Made by a program: the position numbers and the translations under genes. A stretch of 64,000 bases of DNA from Ottelia alismoides (lineage: Eukaryota > Streptophyta > Magnoliopsida > Alismatales > Hydrocharitaceae). Within the stretch, counting starts at the first letter, position 1; the number at the start of each line of letters is the position of its first letter. The notes beneath the pieces were generated by a model, which searched no databases, had not been told where the DNA came from, and saw only the letters and a program-made list of their open reading frames with translations. The stretch is from contig JAZKJV010000092.1 of the NCBI GenBank assembly GCA_037367405.1, forward strand, positions 1,612,001 to 1,676,000. Reading direction: 5' to 3'. Positions 1 to 12,345 of this stretch are shown piece after piece.

Positions 1-147
1 CTTCTACCCAAATTACTCGTTTCAAATTTGGAAATTCCCAACTTTCCCTCCATAGTCATTTGGTTTCTCAACTGAAATCAAATTAAAAACCAATGTAATT
101 GCATAGATTTACCAAATTAAAATCTAATTACATTAACTTTAAATACA
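1..147 (-). repeat. Partial 3' LTR of copia A
   Basis: This stretch aligns with 6633-6781: both contain TTTCAAATTTGG, CCAACTTTCC and the run ending ACTTTAAATACA. Beyond 147 the copies diverge. The following GAATCCCTCAC, read on the minus strand, could be part of the polypurine tract. The rest of this LTR lies outside the window. Confidence 0.75.
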
Positions 148-784
148 AGAATCCCTCACGAATTCATCAATTTGGAAAAAAGATTCAAAGAGAGTCAAAA
201 GACATCTTTCGTCTGCTACACTTTTCTTTTAGTAAAGGTACCTTCCGGTTTGAACCTCCACCTTAGTTTACTACTTTCACTTTAATATGAACGAAGTGAA
301 CTACGTCTTTAACTTCAGACCTTGGTGTTAAACTATACGGTAGAAACAACAAAGTGTTGTTCTTGGCAAAATCTTCAGAGTTGGTGTTCTTAAAGACCAT
401 GCACCTTTATCCTGTTTCATGAGTGTGTTCAGTAAAGACCCTCTTCCTTTAACTGCGGTCCACAGTAGCACTCACGTAGGTGGCGTTCTCCAAGGATGTA
501 CTGCTAACATCCTGCCCAAAGTCTTGAGCCCATTCAGAGCCTATGCTCTTCCTAAACTTGAAGCTTAAATGACACTCAAGGTTCCAGGGATAAGACACTC
601 ATGCATAAGCAATAAAATAAGAGTACCAACCAGTTCTTCAGACATCTTGCTATTACCACATTGAACCTACTTTGTGGGATCTCCACTCAGATAGGTTGGG
701 TTGTTACTATAGAGGAATTCCCAATAAGTCTCAGTCCCATCCCGAGCCTAGACTTCACGACTAAAGACCTATCAAGTTCCTTAA

Positions 785-2295
785 TCAACGGATCTGTCGT
801 TTTATCTTTGGATCCAACAAAATCCACAGCCACACTCCTTGAGACACCACATCTCTTAACATCTTAAGTTTGATTTGTATGTGCCTCCTTATTTTCTTAT
901 TGAACTTTGAACTCTTGATCTTGCCGATTGTGGTCATGTTATCACAAGGTACCGAAATCGTAGGAACGAGCTGACCTATCATGGGAATTTCAGAAAGAAG
1001 TTTCCTTAGTCGTTCAGCCTCGATTCTACTTGTGTCCAAAGTACACAGCTTAGCCTCAAAGGTAGACCGAGCTAGAATGGTCTGCTTTACAGACCTCCAG
1101 GAGACTGCACCACTTTCAAGGATAAATACATACTCAATAACACCATTACTCCCAGACTCCTCTATTTTCCCTACAGCTTGCATCACTATATCCTTCTAGT
1201 ATAGATCGATGTCTACCATAATGCAAACTAAGGGAAATAGTTCCCTTCATGTACTTCAATACTCGATCCAGAGCCTCTCAATGAGTACGGTCAGAATAGC
1301 TAGTGTATCTACTCAACTTTGCAACTGAGAATGAAATATCAGGTCTCGTACAATTTACAAAATACATTAAGCTTCATATTACTTATGAATACCTTAGATG
1401 AGCTACATGTACTGCACTTTTGTTCTTAAATAGTGTTTTGGATGAATCGAAAGGAGTGCTTACAACTCTGCAGTCTTGATAACCAAATTTCTCAAGTACC
1501 TTGTCAACGTAGTGAGATTGAGAAACTACAATCCCATCAACTGACCTTGTTAGTTTGAGATCCAATATTACATCAGCAACACCCATGTCCTTCATCTCAA
1601 ACTTACTACTTAAATGCTTTAATCTCACTAATAATCCTCATATGTGATCTAAACAACAGTATGTCATCAACATACAGGCACAAGATAATACAATCATCAC
1701 CTTTCACCTTGGAATAGACACACTTATCAGATTCATGAACCTTAAAACCATATGATAAAATAATTTTATCAAATTTTTTCTGCCACTGCTTTGGTGCTTG
1801 TTTCAATCCGTAAAGGGATTTAACAAGCTTGCAACCCTTTCTCTCATTCTCAGGAGTCACAAGTCCATCAAGTTGATCCATGTAGATCTCCTCCTCAAGA
1901 TCGTCATGCAAGAAGGTGGCCTTCTTATTCATCTGATGGATATAAAGACCATATATAGATGCCAATGCTATGAGCATCCGGATTGTGGTAATTCTAGTCA
2001 TCGGGGAATAGGTATCAAAATAATTGATACATTCCTTTTGCCTAAAGCTCTTAGTAACTAATATGGCTTTATACTTTTCAATTGATCCGTCAGGCCTAAG
2101 CATTCTCTTAAACATCCATTTGCACCCAATGGTAGAGCATCCTTTGGGTGAATTGACCAGTTCCCACGTTCCATTAGCCATAATGGGATTCATCTCAGAT
2201 TTGGTGGCTTCCTTCCATTGTTTTGCTTCAGATGAAGCCACGGCTTCATTGTAACTTGGTGGATCACCCTCGAGCTGGTAGACAAAAAAAGTCAC
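785..2295 (-). pseudogene. Copia A reverse transcriptase and RNase H remnant
   Basis: The minus-strand frame 1606-2295 carries the classic copia reverse transcriptase start: the EAVASSEAKQWKEA region, then a degenerate GCKWMFK block, KATFLHDDLEEEIYM, KSLYGLKQAPKQW and the catalytic LCLYVDDILLF motif, so the two Asp of YVDD are present. After a frameshift the frame 1383-1628 continues with the 'KFEMKDMGVADVILDLKL' segment and QSHYVDKVLEKF. RNase H follows in 785-1186, where SGAVSWRSVKQTILARSTFEAKL is a mutated form of the usual copia RNase H block. At least two frameshifts plus a gap break it, so it is a pseudogene. Confidence 0.85.
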
Positions 2296-2660
2296 TACCC
2301 AGATCCTTGGCTATCAGAGGTCGTTTACTCCTCCTTGGCCCGATTTCTTCTGAAAGATCATTGGGTTCAGGTTGAGTATCAACCCCCACATTCATTATCA
2401 TTTTCACTTGATTTGGAATAGATCCGGATGTTGAGGCACTCTTAATGGTCAGATTCTAAGGAATCCCAGTCTTCATAGGGAAGAAATCCTCAAAGAATGT
2501 AGCATCACGGAGTTCAACAATAGTGTTGACATCTATGCCCGGTATCTCCGACCGAGTTACCGAGAACCTATATGCATAGCTATTTTCCAAGTAACCTAAG
2601 AAGATTGCATCAATAGTTTTAGGACCTACCTTCTTTCTCTTGTGTTATGGGACTAGTACC

Positions 2661-3874
2661 TAGGGGTGTTCATGGGTGGGTACCCGACCCGTTCGCTCAT
2701 TGACATGCCCCGACCCATCATTACTAGGTCACCGGTCGACTTGTCCTGCTCCAATGGGTACCTGATTTTAATGGGTACCCAGATTATTTGGACAGGTAAT
2801 GGGTACATGTGGGTACCCGTGAAATATCTCTTTCAATAAAAAATATTACATGAATTGCACTCAAAATAAACAATTTCCGACAACTCTTTATTTACAATTA
2901 TTGGAATAACATGTCTGTAAGTTGAGCAAGAAAGATAGATGTCATTCATAAAAATAACCATCAATTATATTATTCAAAAATGTTAATAAATGTTGAACAT
3001 GAGATGAAGAGAAATATGGAAATCGAAAAATAAAAACATGATTGAATAAAGTATCTGGTTAAGATATAGATAGATGAACACAAAGAATTAACATGACAAC
3101 AACAATTCAAATTTAATAGACTATAATTGGGTATATGTGTGTGGGTGTTGGTGTTGGTGTGCCAGTGCACGTGCGCACGCGCACACACATTCAACCACAC
3201 ACACGTATACACACGTGTTTGTGTGTGTGGTTGAGTAATAAACAAGGATATGGATATCCAAAGATATCCTTCGTACTATGAATTAAGATTGGATTTCTAA
3301 GACTATCATTGAAAGATTACATTCTATATTCCGTGGTTCCAAGCTCAACTCGGATTACGACCAGGCTGAATTATATCAATATATTATAATACTAATTGCA
3401 AAAGGATTATTTAATCGGACTTACGTAACCAAAAAATATAGTAGTTATTATAATAGTATTTTGCTCCATCAACGAGTAAAAAAATACATAGTATAACAAC
3501 AATCGTCTATGATAACGTACTAATAAGTGATGACTCATACCTAAGGACAACAAATTATTTTGATTAAAACATAAAATCACTCTTTTCTGATTGGTTTAAG
3601 CCTACCATTCCCATTCGAACCCATTTGAAGCACACCTGAGAGGTGAATCAAAAAGAAAAGAAATGGGACCGCATGGGGTGGTGTACGGAGCATCCAAGTG
3701 AGGTGATACCCAACCAGGATTCCAGTTCTTCCGACGGGTTTTCCAGCAGGGCACAAAGGTTGATCGGGTCGGGTACCTGACTCGGATATCTTACTTGGGT
3801 ACCCATGAATTTCGGGTCAAAATAGGCGGATCGGATTGGGTACTCATTTGACCCGACTATTTTGAATAGCCCTA
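2661..3874. mobile_element. Non-autonomous hAT-type DNA transposon inserted in copia A
   Basis: The element begins TAGGGGTGTTCA and ends TGAATAGCCCTA, whose reverse complement is TAGGGCTATTCA, giving imperfect terminal inverted repeats. It is flanked on both sides by the 8-bp duplication CTAGTACC (2653-2660 and 3875-3882), the hAT hallmark. Inside the ends are repeated GGGTACCC, GACCCG and GGGTCGGG words in both orientations, as expected of subterminal transposase-binding repeats. No transposase was found in the 1.2 kb. The centre holds an alternating purine-pyrimidine tract at about 3130-3232. The insertion splits the integrase part of copia A. Confidence 0.85.
3130..3232. repeat. GT/CA and GC-alternating tract, partly self-complementary
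   Basis: The tract is a run of (GT)n and GGTGTT words, then GTGCACGTGCGCACGCGCAC, then (CA)n and further GT repeats. It alternates purine and pyrimidine over most of its length and has local palindromes such as GTGCGCAC. Such DNA can adopt Z-form or cruciform structure. Here it lies in the middle of the hAT element and is probably a simple-sequence expansion. Confidence 0.8.
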
Positions 3875-3882
3875 CTAGTACC

Positions 3883-5123
3883 TTAGCGAGACAGCCCCAC
3901 ACTTTGAGATATCTCAAGCTTAGTTTCTTATTTCTTCAAGATTCAAAAGGACATTTTTCCATATGTCTTGAAGGGACCCTATTCAGAATATGACAAGTCG
4001 TATTCAAGGCCTCTCCCCACATATAGATTGGAAGTCCAGAACTCTGTAGGAGAGCAATGATCATGTCAGTTAAGGTTCCATTTTTCTATTCTGCTATCCG
4101 ATTTGATTGTGGTGAATACGGAGCAGTAACTTCATGAACTATGCCGAATAGCTTGCATTGTTCATCAAACAAGTTAGAAGTATACTCACCTCATCTATCT
4201 GACCTAAGGCGTTTAAGCACCTTTCCCGTTTGTGTCTCAACCCCATTCTCAAATATAAGAAATTTCTGTAAGGCTTCATCATCGGTTTTCATTAGATACA
4301 CATAGTACCATCTACTACCATCATCTATAAAGGTGAGTATTTCTTATTGTCTCCAGTCAGCACACCATTAAACTCACAGATATCTGTGTGCACTAGATCC
4401 ATGATCTCGCTATCTCTTGAGACAGACTGAAAAGACTTCTTAGGCGTCTTTGCTTGTGCATAAATTTCATATTTTTGGGTTTTATCAATAGTGTGTTTAG
4501 GGATCAACTTTAAATTCATTATTCTTTTAATTGAATTTAAGTTTACATGTCCCAATCTACCACGTCGTAGATCACAAGATTCTAAATTATTGACAACATG
4601 AGACACGAAATTAGAACATTCAGAACTCAAAACATTTATTGAATCAAAGTTTATTGAATCACATCTAATTCTAAATAACAAATCAAAGTTTGCCAAATAA
4701 CCTTTTCTAAAAAAATGTCATGTCTCAGAATAAAATCTTATTATATTTAAAGTCCAATTCAAAATCATTTCTAACTAAAATGGAGCCAGATAAAATATTC
4801 TTCTTCATGTCAGGGACATGCAGCACCTTGTGCAAAGTCCAGACACGTTCAGAGGAGAACCTTAAGTTGACTTGTCCTGACCCCAGTACCTTGGTTGTAG
4901 AATCATTCCACATCTTCACAGTCCCCCTACTGCAGGTCTGATAAGAAGAAAATAAAGTTCTGTCAGACCAGATATGTATAGTAGCTACCGTATCCACGAG
5001 CCCCTCATTTGGATCATGGATATGGTATAGTTCACGCTTTACAGAGACATACCCCTCGCTAGTCCCAAGTCCAGCAGTGATCATATTCACTTGTGGATTC
5101 TCATCTGCAGCTTTAGGTTGCAC
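3883..5123 (-). pseudogene. Copia A integrase, GAG-pre-integrase and protease remnant
   Basis: The minus-strand frame 4725-5123 contains the protease region, with text related to the usual 'SDRSLFSSY' and 'VLHVPDMKKNILS' blocks of copia. The catalytic Asp-Ser/Thr-Gly reads D-T-V (in LVDTVATIHIW), so the essential glycine is lost. The frame 4325-4696 holds the GAG-pre-integrase block (RLGHVNLNSIKRIM) and the start of the integrase core (LVHTDICEFNG). Integrase continues toward 3883 with broken frames and resumes beyond the hAT insertion at about 2300-2660. The missing active-site glycine and the breaks mark it as dead. Confidence 0.75.
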
Positions 5124-5880
5124 CTTTAAGGACGGACAATCCTTCTTCCCATGACCAACCTGATTACAATGCCAGCAGGGTTTATTCTTTGCCTTTTTTA
5201 TTTGATTTCATTTTATTGTTGTTTCTACCCTTTCCCTACTTATCCTTGCCCTTCGAGATCATGAAATTAACCTTAGCCTGAATATTAACAAGAACGATAG
5301 ATTTTTGTTTCCTATGTTCCTTCTCTATGGCAATTGCCATCATGAAGTCATATATAAAAATTTTCCCCTTCCTTATTTCAGGGTCATACCAAACTCTTCT
5401 CAAGACTTGGAGGATTTTTCTATGATGTACATGACTTGAAACTTCTTTGAAAGTTTCATCTCGACATCTTGTAAACATGGAGCATGAGTAAAAACTCGTG
5501 TGCATGTTCATAAACCGACTTTCCTTCGACAATGAAAAACTTTAAGAACTTAGTAACAGAGTACTTTTCAATATCGAGATATTCGGTATTATACTTCCGA
5601 TCTAGTTCTTCCCATATCCCCTTCGCAATCTGCATGGATGAATAGTATACGTCAAACAACGTGTTGGACATGGTCAACACGATGCAATCGTGACAAATAC
5701 GATCGTGTTCCTTGCACGCAGTCGGGTGAGGGATTTTCTTTTCTACTGTAAGACATTCAGTTTCAAGCATCGAGCTTACCCTATAGTGGTTAATCAGATT
5801 TTCATGTGTTGTTGCCAACGCTTGAAATTCTTATCATCAAATCTTTCAAACACACTCGATGTAAACATGGTTTCTGACAT
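5124..5880 (-). pseudogene. Copia A gag remnant with CCHC zinc knuckle
   Basis: The zinc knuckle CWHCNQVGHGKKDC (C-x2-C-x4-H-x4-C) is encoded on the minus strand at about 5130-5180. Upstream, the frames 5236-5532 and 5456-5818 overlap and encode an N-terminal copia gag of the UBN2 type, with WEELDRKYNTEYLDIEKYSVTKFL matching the family's typical 'LDKKY.t.......k..v.kfl' spacing. A frameshift near 5460-5530 separates them. The likely N terminus (SVFERFDDKNFKRWQ) lies near 5810-5880. Gag would form the element's virus-like particle, but this copy is broken. Confidence 0.75.
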
Positions 5881-6632
5881 GATTTTAATTTCGGTTCCTG
5901 ATATCTTCTCTAAGATTGATGTAAGCAGGATCAAGAACATGATCATTAAACAGTAATTTTCATTATTTATAAGAATCAATACATCATAGATTAAGAAAGT
6001 TATAATCAAGCATATTTGATTTATATAATAATTACAAGATACACATAGGAACCAATTAAACAACATATAAATCATTTTAGGACGAGATCCATGAAAGACT
6101 AAGTAATAAATAAATTTTGGCAAACAAAACAATGAGTAACATAGATAAGAGATCACCGAAGCGTCCATGAAATGGATTGTCCTTAGAGAAGATATCGCCC
6201 ACACAATACTGGTGCGATGGGTATTGACGATCCGCTTCTAGGATACGACGACACAAGATCTTCACCCGCACACACCAACGAGATCTCATCGAGAGTTTCT
6301 CAATGAACTTGCAGTCGAGAGAAGGGAGAAGAAAACGATTACGGTCGAGAAGGAGAGAGCAACGATGACGGAAAATTTCCTTGCAAGTGAAGAAAACGGC
6401 GTGCAAGGAGAAGGTATAAAAAGACCTAGGATACGACTTTTCGTCTTCCGAAAATGCCCCATCCAAGATCCAAATTGACTTTCTCGAGCCCGAACTGAAG
6501 ACGGAGACAGAGTGGGGTTTGTGCGTGTGTGTGGTCCTCCATTCCTCTTCTTTACTATTGCTACAAGAGCTTGAGGTGTGAACTCATATATAAGTCCACA
6601 AAAAGTTTACAAACACTAGATGTGATACTAAA

Positions 6633-6781
6633 CTTCCACTCAAATTACTCCTTGTTTCAAATTTGGGAATTCCAACTTTCCGTCCATATTCATTTCGTTT
6701 CCCAATTGAAACCAAATTAAAACCCAATTTAACTAAATATGATTACCAAATTAAAATCTAATTACATTAACTTTAAATACA
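6633..6781 (-). repeat. Recognisable part of the 5' LTR of copia A
   Basis: Only the last 149 bp can be matched to the partner copy at 1-147. The LTR must extend further left, toward about 6100-6500, but with the partner outside the window its inner edge cannot be placed. Confidence 0.7.
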
Positions 6782-7477
6782 ACACATTGTCTCTCTCTTC
6801 CCACATTGTGCATGAGGTTGTCTACTTCCAACAACAAGAAATGAATGTGGTGTTGTGATAGTCATGCTATGAGAAGCAGCAAAATAACAACGTGTATCGT
6901 TAATTAGAGTTGAGATAATTTTAAAATTATTAATTTTAAACATCACATATATGTATTTATATGAACTTTATAAAATATATTTATTATGTTCTTTAGAGTT
7001 TTTTAATAACATGTATACCCCTAACTTTTTAGCAACTTCATTTGTGCTCATATATTCTTAAAAAATCCATAATATTATACTTATGTTTGTATAATATAAC
7101 GGCACAAGTGTACTAATAAAATGTCACTACTATGTGCACATGTAATTGTAAAAAAATAGGGGTATAAGTTTTATTGGGAAACCTTGGAAGGACACGAGTG
7201 TACAAACATTTTTCATATTTATTTCTATGATATACCTGTTTAACTCAGTTCGACCCGGTTGAAACATACGAACCAAACTAATATTATAATGGTTCGGCCT
7301 TTTAGGCTTTTATAAATGGTTGATGTCATCATTGGTTAGACCGATCCATCCCATTGGTCTGACCATAAAATCCAAAAATTGATACTTGTCCTATTTGATG
7401 TCTGGTTCTGTTTTAAAACATTAGTTACAGCTATAAATGACTTATCTTTTATCTCATGCCTTCTGAGGACATTGGCC
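6782..7477. other. Unassigned AT-rich spacer
   Basis: The sequence is about 0.7 kb of AT-rich DNA between the end of copia A and the hAT element at 7486. No coding frame, inverted repeat or recognised repeat family was seen. Confidence 0.5.
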
Positions 7478-7485
7478 CTAATGAC

Positions 7486-8199
7486 CAGGGTTTAAAAAAT
7501 CGGACTGGATTGGCCGATCGAACCAGTTGGATCGGGAATCGGCCCAACTCGATCGGTTCGGCCGATTTTATGTAATTAATTAAAAAAAGAAAATAAAAAA
7601 ACAGGTTTGACCGGTGATTGGATGAAGTTGACCCGGGTGGTTGGATGGGGTTGACCAGATTGACCCAGTTTTGATGGTTTAGTATATTTTCAAAAAAAAT
7701 AAAGGTTTGAATAGTAAAATAATAGGTTATTTATCACTTGTGCCCTTCTTAAATTCCGCAATTTCAATTATGTCCCTATCTTTTTTGGAATATAACTTGT
7801 GCCACTACTTTCTTAGAGTAATTTTCTAGAAGTAATTATAAATAAATTATTACAATATTATATTCATATATAATGCTAGAAAATGTGACTACCTTTTGTA
7901 GAGTTTTACTCGAAATAGACAATCATGTTATTCTATTGAAAGATTTGACATTTTAAATGATTATTTCATTGATATATAAATACATATTTATAAATATGTA
8001 TCATGTTTTATTGGTTCAAAAAATCGTTCGACCAGTCGGATCAGTAAATTAAGTCCGGTCTGATTTTTTTCGAGTCGATAGGAATGATGACATCATACTG
8101 ATATCATCACGGGTCTGATCAGTTTATACGACGGTCCGACCCGATTGGACCAAGCTGAAGACTGACCGATTCAATGTCCGGTCCGATTTATAAACCTTG
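7486..8199. mobile_element. Non-autonomous hAT-type DNA transposon (714 bp)
   Basis: The left end is CAGGGTTTAAAAAATCGG and the right end is CCGATTTATAAACCTTG, a near-perfect terminal inverted repeat with the CAGGG start common in hAT elements. Both sides carry the 8-bp duplication CTAATGAC (7478-7485 and 8200-8207). Subterminal regions are rich in CGGTCCGA, GACCGG and GATCGG words in both orientations. No transposase frame exists, so it would depend on a transposase supplied elsewhere. Confidence 0.9.
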
Positions 8200-8453
8200 C
8201 TAATGACCCTTACAATCCCTTAATTCGAGTCGGTCTTATCTTAAACTTTAATGGCTTTTAAACTTTAACTAATTTCCATCCCTATTTATTGCTACGGTTA
8301 ATGTAAATTATTAACAAATCATCCCTAGCATGCCACTCCTTGATAAAATATCTTATCAAGGTTGGATAATGACTAATATTGACCATTATTAAATAAATCA
8401 TACGGCATGCCATTGGTAACATTGATTTATATTTTAAATTGTAAATTTCAAAG

Positions 8454-8553
8454 TATATCTTAGAACAAAGAGAGGTGGTTGAAAAGTTGGGAAAATACCA
8501 ATGTATATCTTAGAACAAAGAGAGGTGGTTCAAAAGTTGGGAAAAATACCGAG
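8454..8553. repeat. 50-bp tandem duplication
   Basis: Two adjacent 50-bp units (8454-8503 and 8504-8553), each beginning TATATCTTAGAACAAAGAG, differ at only a few positions such as TTGAAAAG against TTCAAAAG. The duplication lies just outside the left end of the CACTA element. No function is evident. Confidence 0.9.
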
Positions 8554-8733
8554 ATATAATTCGTATGGCACTTTTTACTTCATTCAAATTTCTATAACAC
8601 CTCAACCACAAATATAGTTTCACATCGGAAATTCACAAAATGTGAAAGTGAGTTATAAGCGGTGAAGATTGCTACTTGATAACTTAGGTTTAAGCATGTT
8701 GGATGAATGTCAATGAGTTTATCTAGCTTCGAA

Positions 8734-9010
8734 CAATACAAGAAACGACATGATTGGCGCGCACATAGTGGCTCGCAATGTGCATTCCTATGGCACGCTA
8801 GGAAGTTGGATGAGCACATGTGCTTACTCAACTTGGGTTCCGTGATCTCATAGTCGCAAGGTCAGGAGGGCAAGCACATGTTACCCTAATGTACTCACCT
8901 GCACCTTGGACATGCACAAAGTGATCGCCCAAAGCCTCGTCTGCATACAAGTAGGCGAGCACGATTAGTGCACTTGACGAGTACAAGTGCTCGTCCAAAC
9001 TGTAAGCCTG
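8734..9010. repeat. CACTA left terminus and subterminal repeats
   Basis: After the degenerate terminus, short words such as GAGCACATGTGCT, CAAGCACATG, GGCGAGCACG and AAGTGCTCG recur in direct and inverted orientation. The same vocabulary is found at the opposite end of the element. In En/Spm these repeats bind the TNPA-type protein. Confidence 0.75.
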
Positions 9011-9479
9011 TAAAAAATTATACAGGTCCGACGGGGTTTTGACTCTCCGCCGAACATGTAAACATGCTTAAAAACCACTACAGGTGCTCATTAGAGTTGA
9101 AATAAGTACATGTAATTTACCATCTAGCTCACATCTTTTTATACATGTAAAATTATAATAAGTCGAGAATGTATATATTTACAAACTTAACATATAAGTT
9201 CTTAGAGAACTTCATTAGATGTAAAAATATCATATCTAAGAATTAACATCATATATACACCACAAATAGATGTTTTAATGGTTCTACAGATGTGAAAACA
9301 TCATTTTTAAGAAACTAACATCAAAGTTCTTTCAAGTTTAAAAACAAGCTAAATTCTACCAGTACACATTTAAAAATCCATGAATCATTTTTTCTTCCAT
9401 CTAAATAATTTTGAAATCAATTTTTGTTTTGATTTCTTCTTCTCCTTCTCTTTTTCCTTAAACCCAGTGTACATGTGTG

Positions 9480-10400
9480 CATCTTCTTCTGGTCATTCTC
9501 ATCCTCCTCGTCATCAGATCTAATATCCCCATACTAAGACGCATGCCTTTGTGGCATATATTAAGTAAATAATATATAAGATAATTATGTGAAGTTAAAG
9601 AACTATTAAACTATTACATGCTAGAAGAAGAATTCGTACATATACACCATGAAATCTTCATGCCGCTTGGTCACCTTCTCTACCATCATCGTCATTTAGG
9701 ACTCCATATGTGGTAATGGTTGCTATAATGGTTGTGGCTATAAATACGACTGTTGGTCATAAGTAAAATAGGAATGACGATATTCTACCATATAGTATGG
9801 AGGACGATTACCAAGCATCTGCTTCTTGTAGGCCAAAAATTTTGATTGTTTAAATAAATATATATATATAGTTCAAAAATTGAATAAAATACATTAATAT
9901 TTTACTATAACAGTTTTCAAATTGCTTTATCAAATGGGGATTGATCTGTCTTAGAAGTCCCACCCTATTTCTCTACATTAGAGCCAAATATCGGTCCTGA
10001 AACAAAAGTTGAAATTAATTTTAGGATATGATTATAAAATAGCTTATAAATTTCGTTAATTTTAAAATACTCACCATTATTCTCCAGCTTCAGGAGCGGA
10101 CCAATTAGACTCTCGCTCCTTCCCACTCATGTGGCATCTGGACCACCACTCTTGAAAAGATGATTCTCTTTCTAACCTAGCAGCTTGAAAAAGAAATATA
10201 ATTTGTTATAAAAAAACTTAAATCTGTAACAAGTTATAGATAAAAAAATTTCAAAAATACCAACTCAGCTCTAATATGAATATGGCTTTTTGAGCATTGG
10301 TCGACCTAATTTTCTTCTTTTGACGGTTTGTACTTGCCATCGTCGACCTCCTTGTAAACTCAGAATAAAAAATGAATGTATCATAAAAACTATTCTACCT
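9480..10400 (-). pseudogene. Probable CACTA TNPA-like (ORF2) exon remnants
   Basis: On the minus strand, short frames separated by AT-rich intron-like gaps can be read. One near 10310-10345 encodes ATG followed by ASTNRQKKKIRSTNAQKA, one near 10085-10180 encodes WWSRCHMSGKERESNWSAP, and one near 9650-9710 encodes VEKVTKRHEDF. They lie downstream of TNPD in the same direction, where CACTA elements keep their second gene. Basic, exon-sized fragments in this position suggest a TNPA-like protein, but no complete frame remains. Identification rests on position and composition more than on a family motif. Confidence 0.4.
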
Positions 10401-12250
10401 GTAACAAATCTTAAAGGACTTTAAAATCATGAAAAAAATACATTTTTTAATATTAGAAAAGGCATTATCTTTCCTCTGTGCAATATGTGGGTGGGTATCT
10501 CTTCATCTCCTCAAAATTCATCTCTCCACAAATCATCTTTAAATGTGAATCTCTTCACAACTCACGGAGCAACCTGCTACCCCAACGCTCCCCTACTAGA
10601 CATTATATCCGCCTCAGGTAAGGATAATGTCAATTGATCACTTTGTACTTGAGATGATAATCGATTTTTCAACTGAGGTAATACTATGTAATAATAATCA
10701 AAATCATTTTGATTAATATTATATTATAAGGATATTTTCTAAACAAATCCCAAATTCTATTCAAGTAATCAAGGTTTGCATGTCGATATTGTCCTACAAC
10801 TATTGTAGAATATCCTAGAGTTTTCATGAAACATTCATTCAATGATGGTTGTTGTTTAATCAATTATTTCCATAAATAAATATTAGTCATCAATTAATCA
10901 TGTCAAATTCTCAATTTTCTTGATTGACATTGAATGATAAATAAATTAAGAAAGAGATCTTGATGACCCAATCATCATCCGATCCATTTCCACTAAATAT
11001 GGAATATCTAGGGCAAACGAAGTCAGAATCATGCGAAATAAAATCACACGATTTGCTAATATGATTCTCTAATTAATTCAAACATTTATTTCATGTTTCA
11101 TGACAGCAAAATAATAAGAAAAAATAGATTTGTTACAGATCTGTGAATACATGCAAAATAATTTTCATAGCGGGAACTATTCGAATCAATTCTATGCACT
11201 TTTAGAATCAATTGAAAGTTACTATTTTTGGGACATATATAGACATTCTAAATACATTTTATTAACTAAAAAATATATTTAAACAATGCACAAATAGTAT
11301 GTTTTTATTTCATCAAATATCGATTCGATTCTTGCATCCAATGCAAGAAAAATAACAATTCTTGTGCAACCAAAACAAGAACCAAGATCGCCTAGGATTT
11401 TGGATCACATCTAAGACCTAACCTAGCTCTGATACCACTTGAATGATATGGAAGAATCCTTAATTCATTACAGAAGTATGAGGATCGTATCATATACGAT
11501 CGAGAGCGACTAGTCGCACTAGTTGCTCGGTGCAGCAAAATTTAAAAAAATTTAAATGATGTAGTCACATGATCCAAGAATACTTCTCAGGTCGTTTCCT
11601 CTAAACCACATACTAGATAATGGAATATCTCTTGTAGTGTGGTTATGACTGAGTCTCTAAGAGAAGAAACCTCATGTCTCAAGTCTGATCTATCGGAGGA
11701 GATGCTTGCGAGCGTGGAGATAAATCATGTGCTTCTCGCAATCCAAGTAGTTGATCCAAGCAAAAGAACTTCTGATCTCGTCTCACAAGATCGAACGTCT
11801 TCTTCACGAGTGAAGTGCACCAAAGAAGATGGAGAACCTAGGACAGTCGAAGCAACAGCACAACGGCGATGCGACGACGACAGTGGCCTTCTCTCTAGGG
11901 TTTGAGTGCACGACCACTCAAGGAGAGAGAGATATAAGTTGTCGTGAGAATGAGAGAGAGAGAGAGAGATTGATGTTGTTACTTGTTGTTGTTAATTGAT
12001 TTGTTCCTTGATGTTGTTACTTGAAGAATAAGGGGTGCCTCTTCTTATATAGTATTTTGGAGTCCATGGATCACAATCCATGGACTACACAAATCAATGG
12101 ATGATAAAGATTTGTGCTTCTTTCAATGGCCAAGATTTTTATTGTAACAACACGATGATAATTAATTTAATTTAGATTAAATATATATTGAAAAATCAGT
12201 ATAAATTAATACCAAAATTAAATCAATCAAGCGTGGAGATTATGGAATGG

Positions 12251-12345
12251 AGATTGCCTCCTTCCATTAGAGGGGGACGGCCACCCTTTCCTAATGGGAG
12301 TTGGTGGTCGTCCACCCTCCCAAGTAGGGAGGAGGCAATCTCATG
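12251..12345. repeat. Imperfect foldback hairpin in the nested LTR
   Basis: The left arm starts GAGATTGCCTCCTTCC and the right arm ends GGGAGGAGGCAATCTC. The arms pair through about 40 bp, including GGACGGCCACC opposite GGTGGTCGTCC, with mismatches. The hairpin lies roughly 200 bp upstream of the proposed LTR TATA box. It could be a small palindromic insertion or a source of a hairpin RNA. Confidence 0.65.

Larger units (their letters stand above)
1..6781 (-). mobile_element. Decayed Ty1/copia LTR retrotransposon (copia A), left LTR cut by window edge
   Basis: Reading leftward on the minus strand are a 5' LTR, gag with a zinc knuckle, a protease remnant, integrase pieces, reverse transcriptase and RNase H, which is the order of Ty1/copia elements. 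The two ends share about 148 bp: positions 1-147 match 6633-6781 with scattered substitutions and small gaps, and both copies stop at the same CA (147 and 6781). The left LTR therefore continues outside the window. The open reading frames are broken by frameshifts and by a hAT insertion at 2661-3874, so this copy cannot be autonomous. No initiator-Met primer site was recognised beside the right LTR, and its inner boundary is unclear. The lineage within copia is not assigned. Confidence 0.85.

Noticed and set aside
2970..3245. 91-codon frame with Thr/His/Val-rich end
   Set aside because: It reads through the GT/CA microsatellite inside the hAT element.
9078..9090. CACTACAGG as the left end of the CACTA element
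   Set aside because: The end at 8734 pairs with the right terminus over a longer stretch, has subterminal repeats just inside it and shares the GAA duplication. The 9078 word is probably a chance or internal match.
11639..11905. 88-codon + frame
   Set aside because: It lies within the candidate LTR of a nested element, on the strand opposite to its transcription, with no family features.
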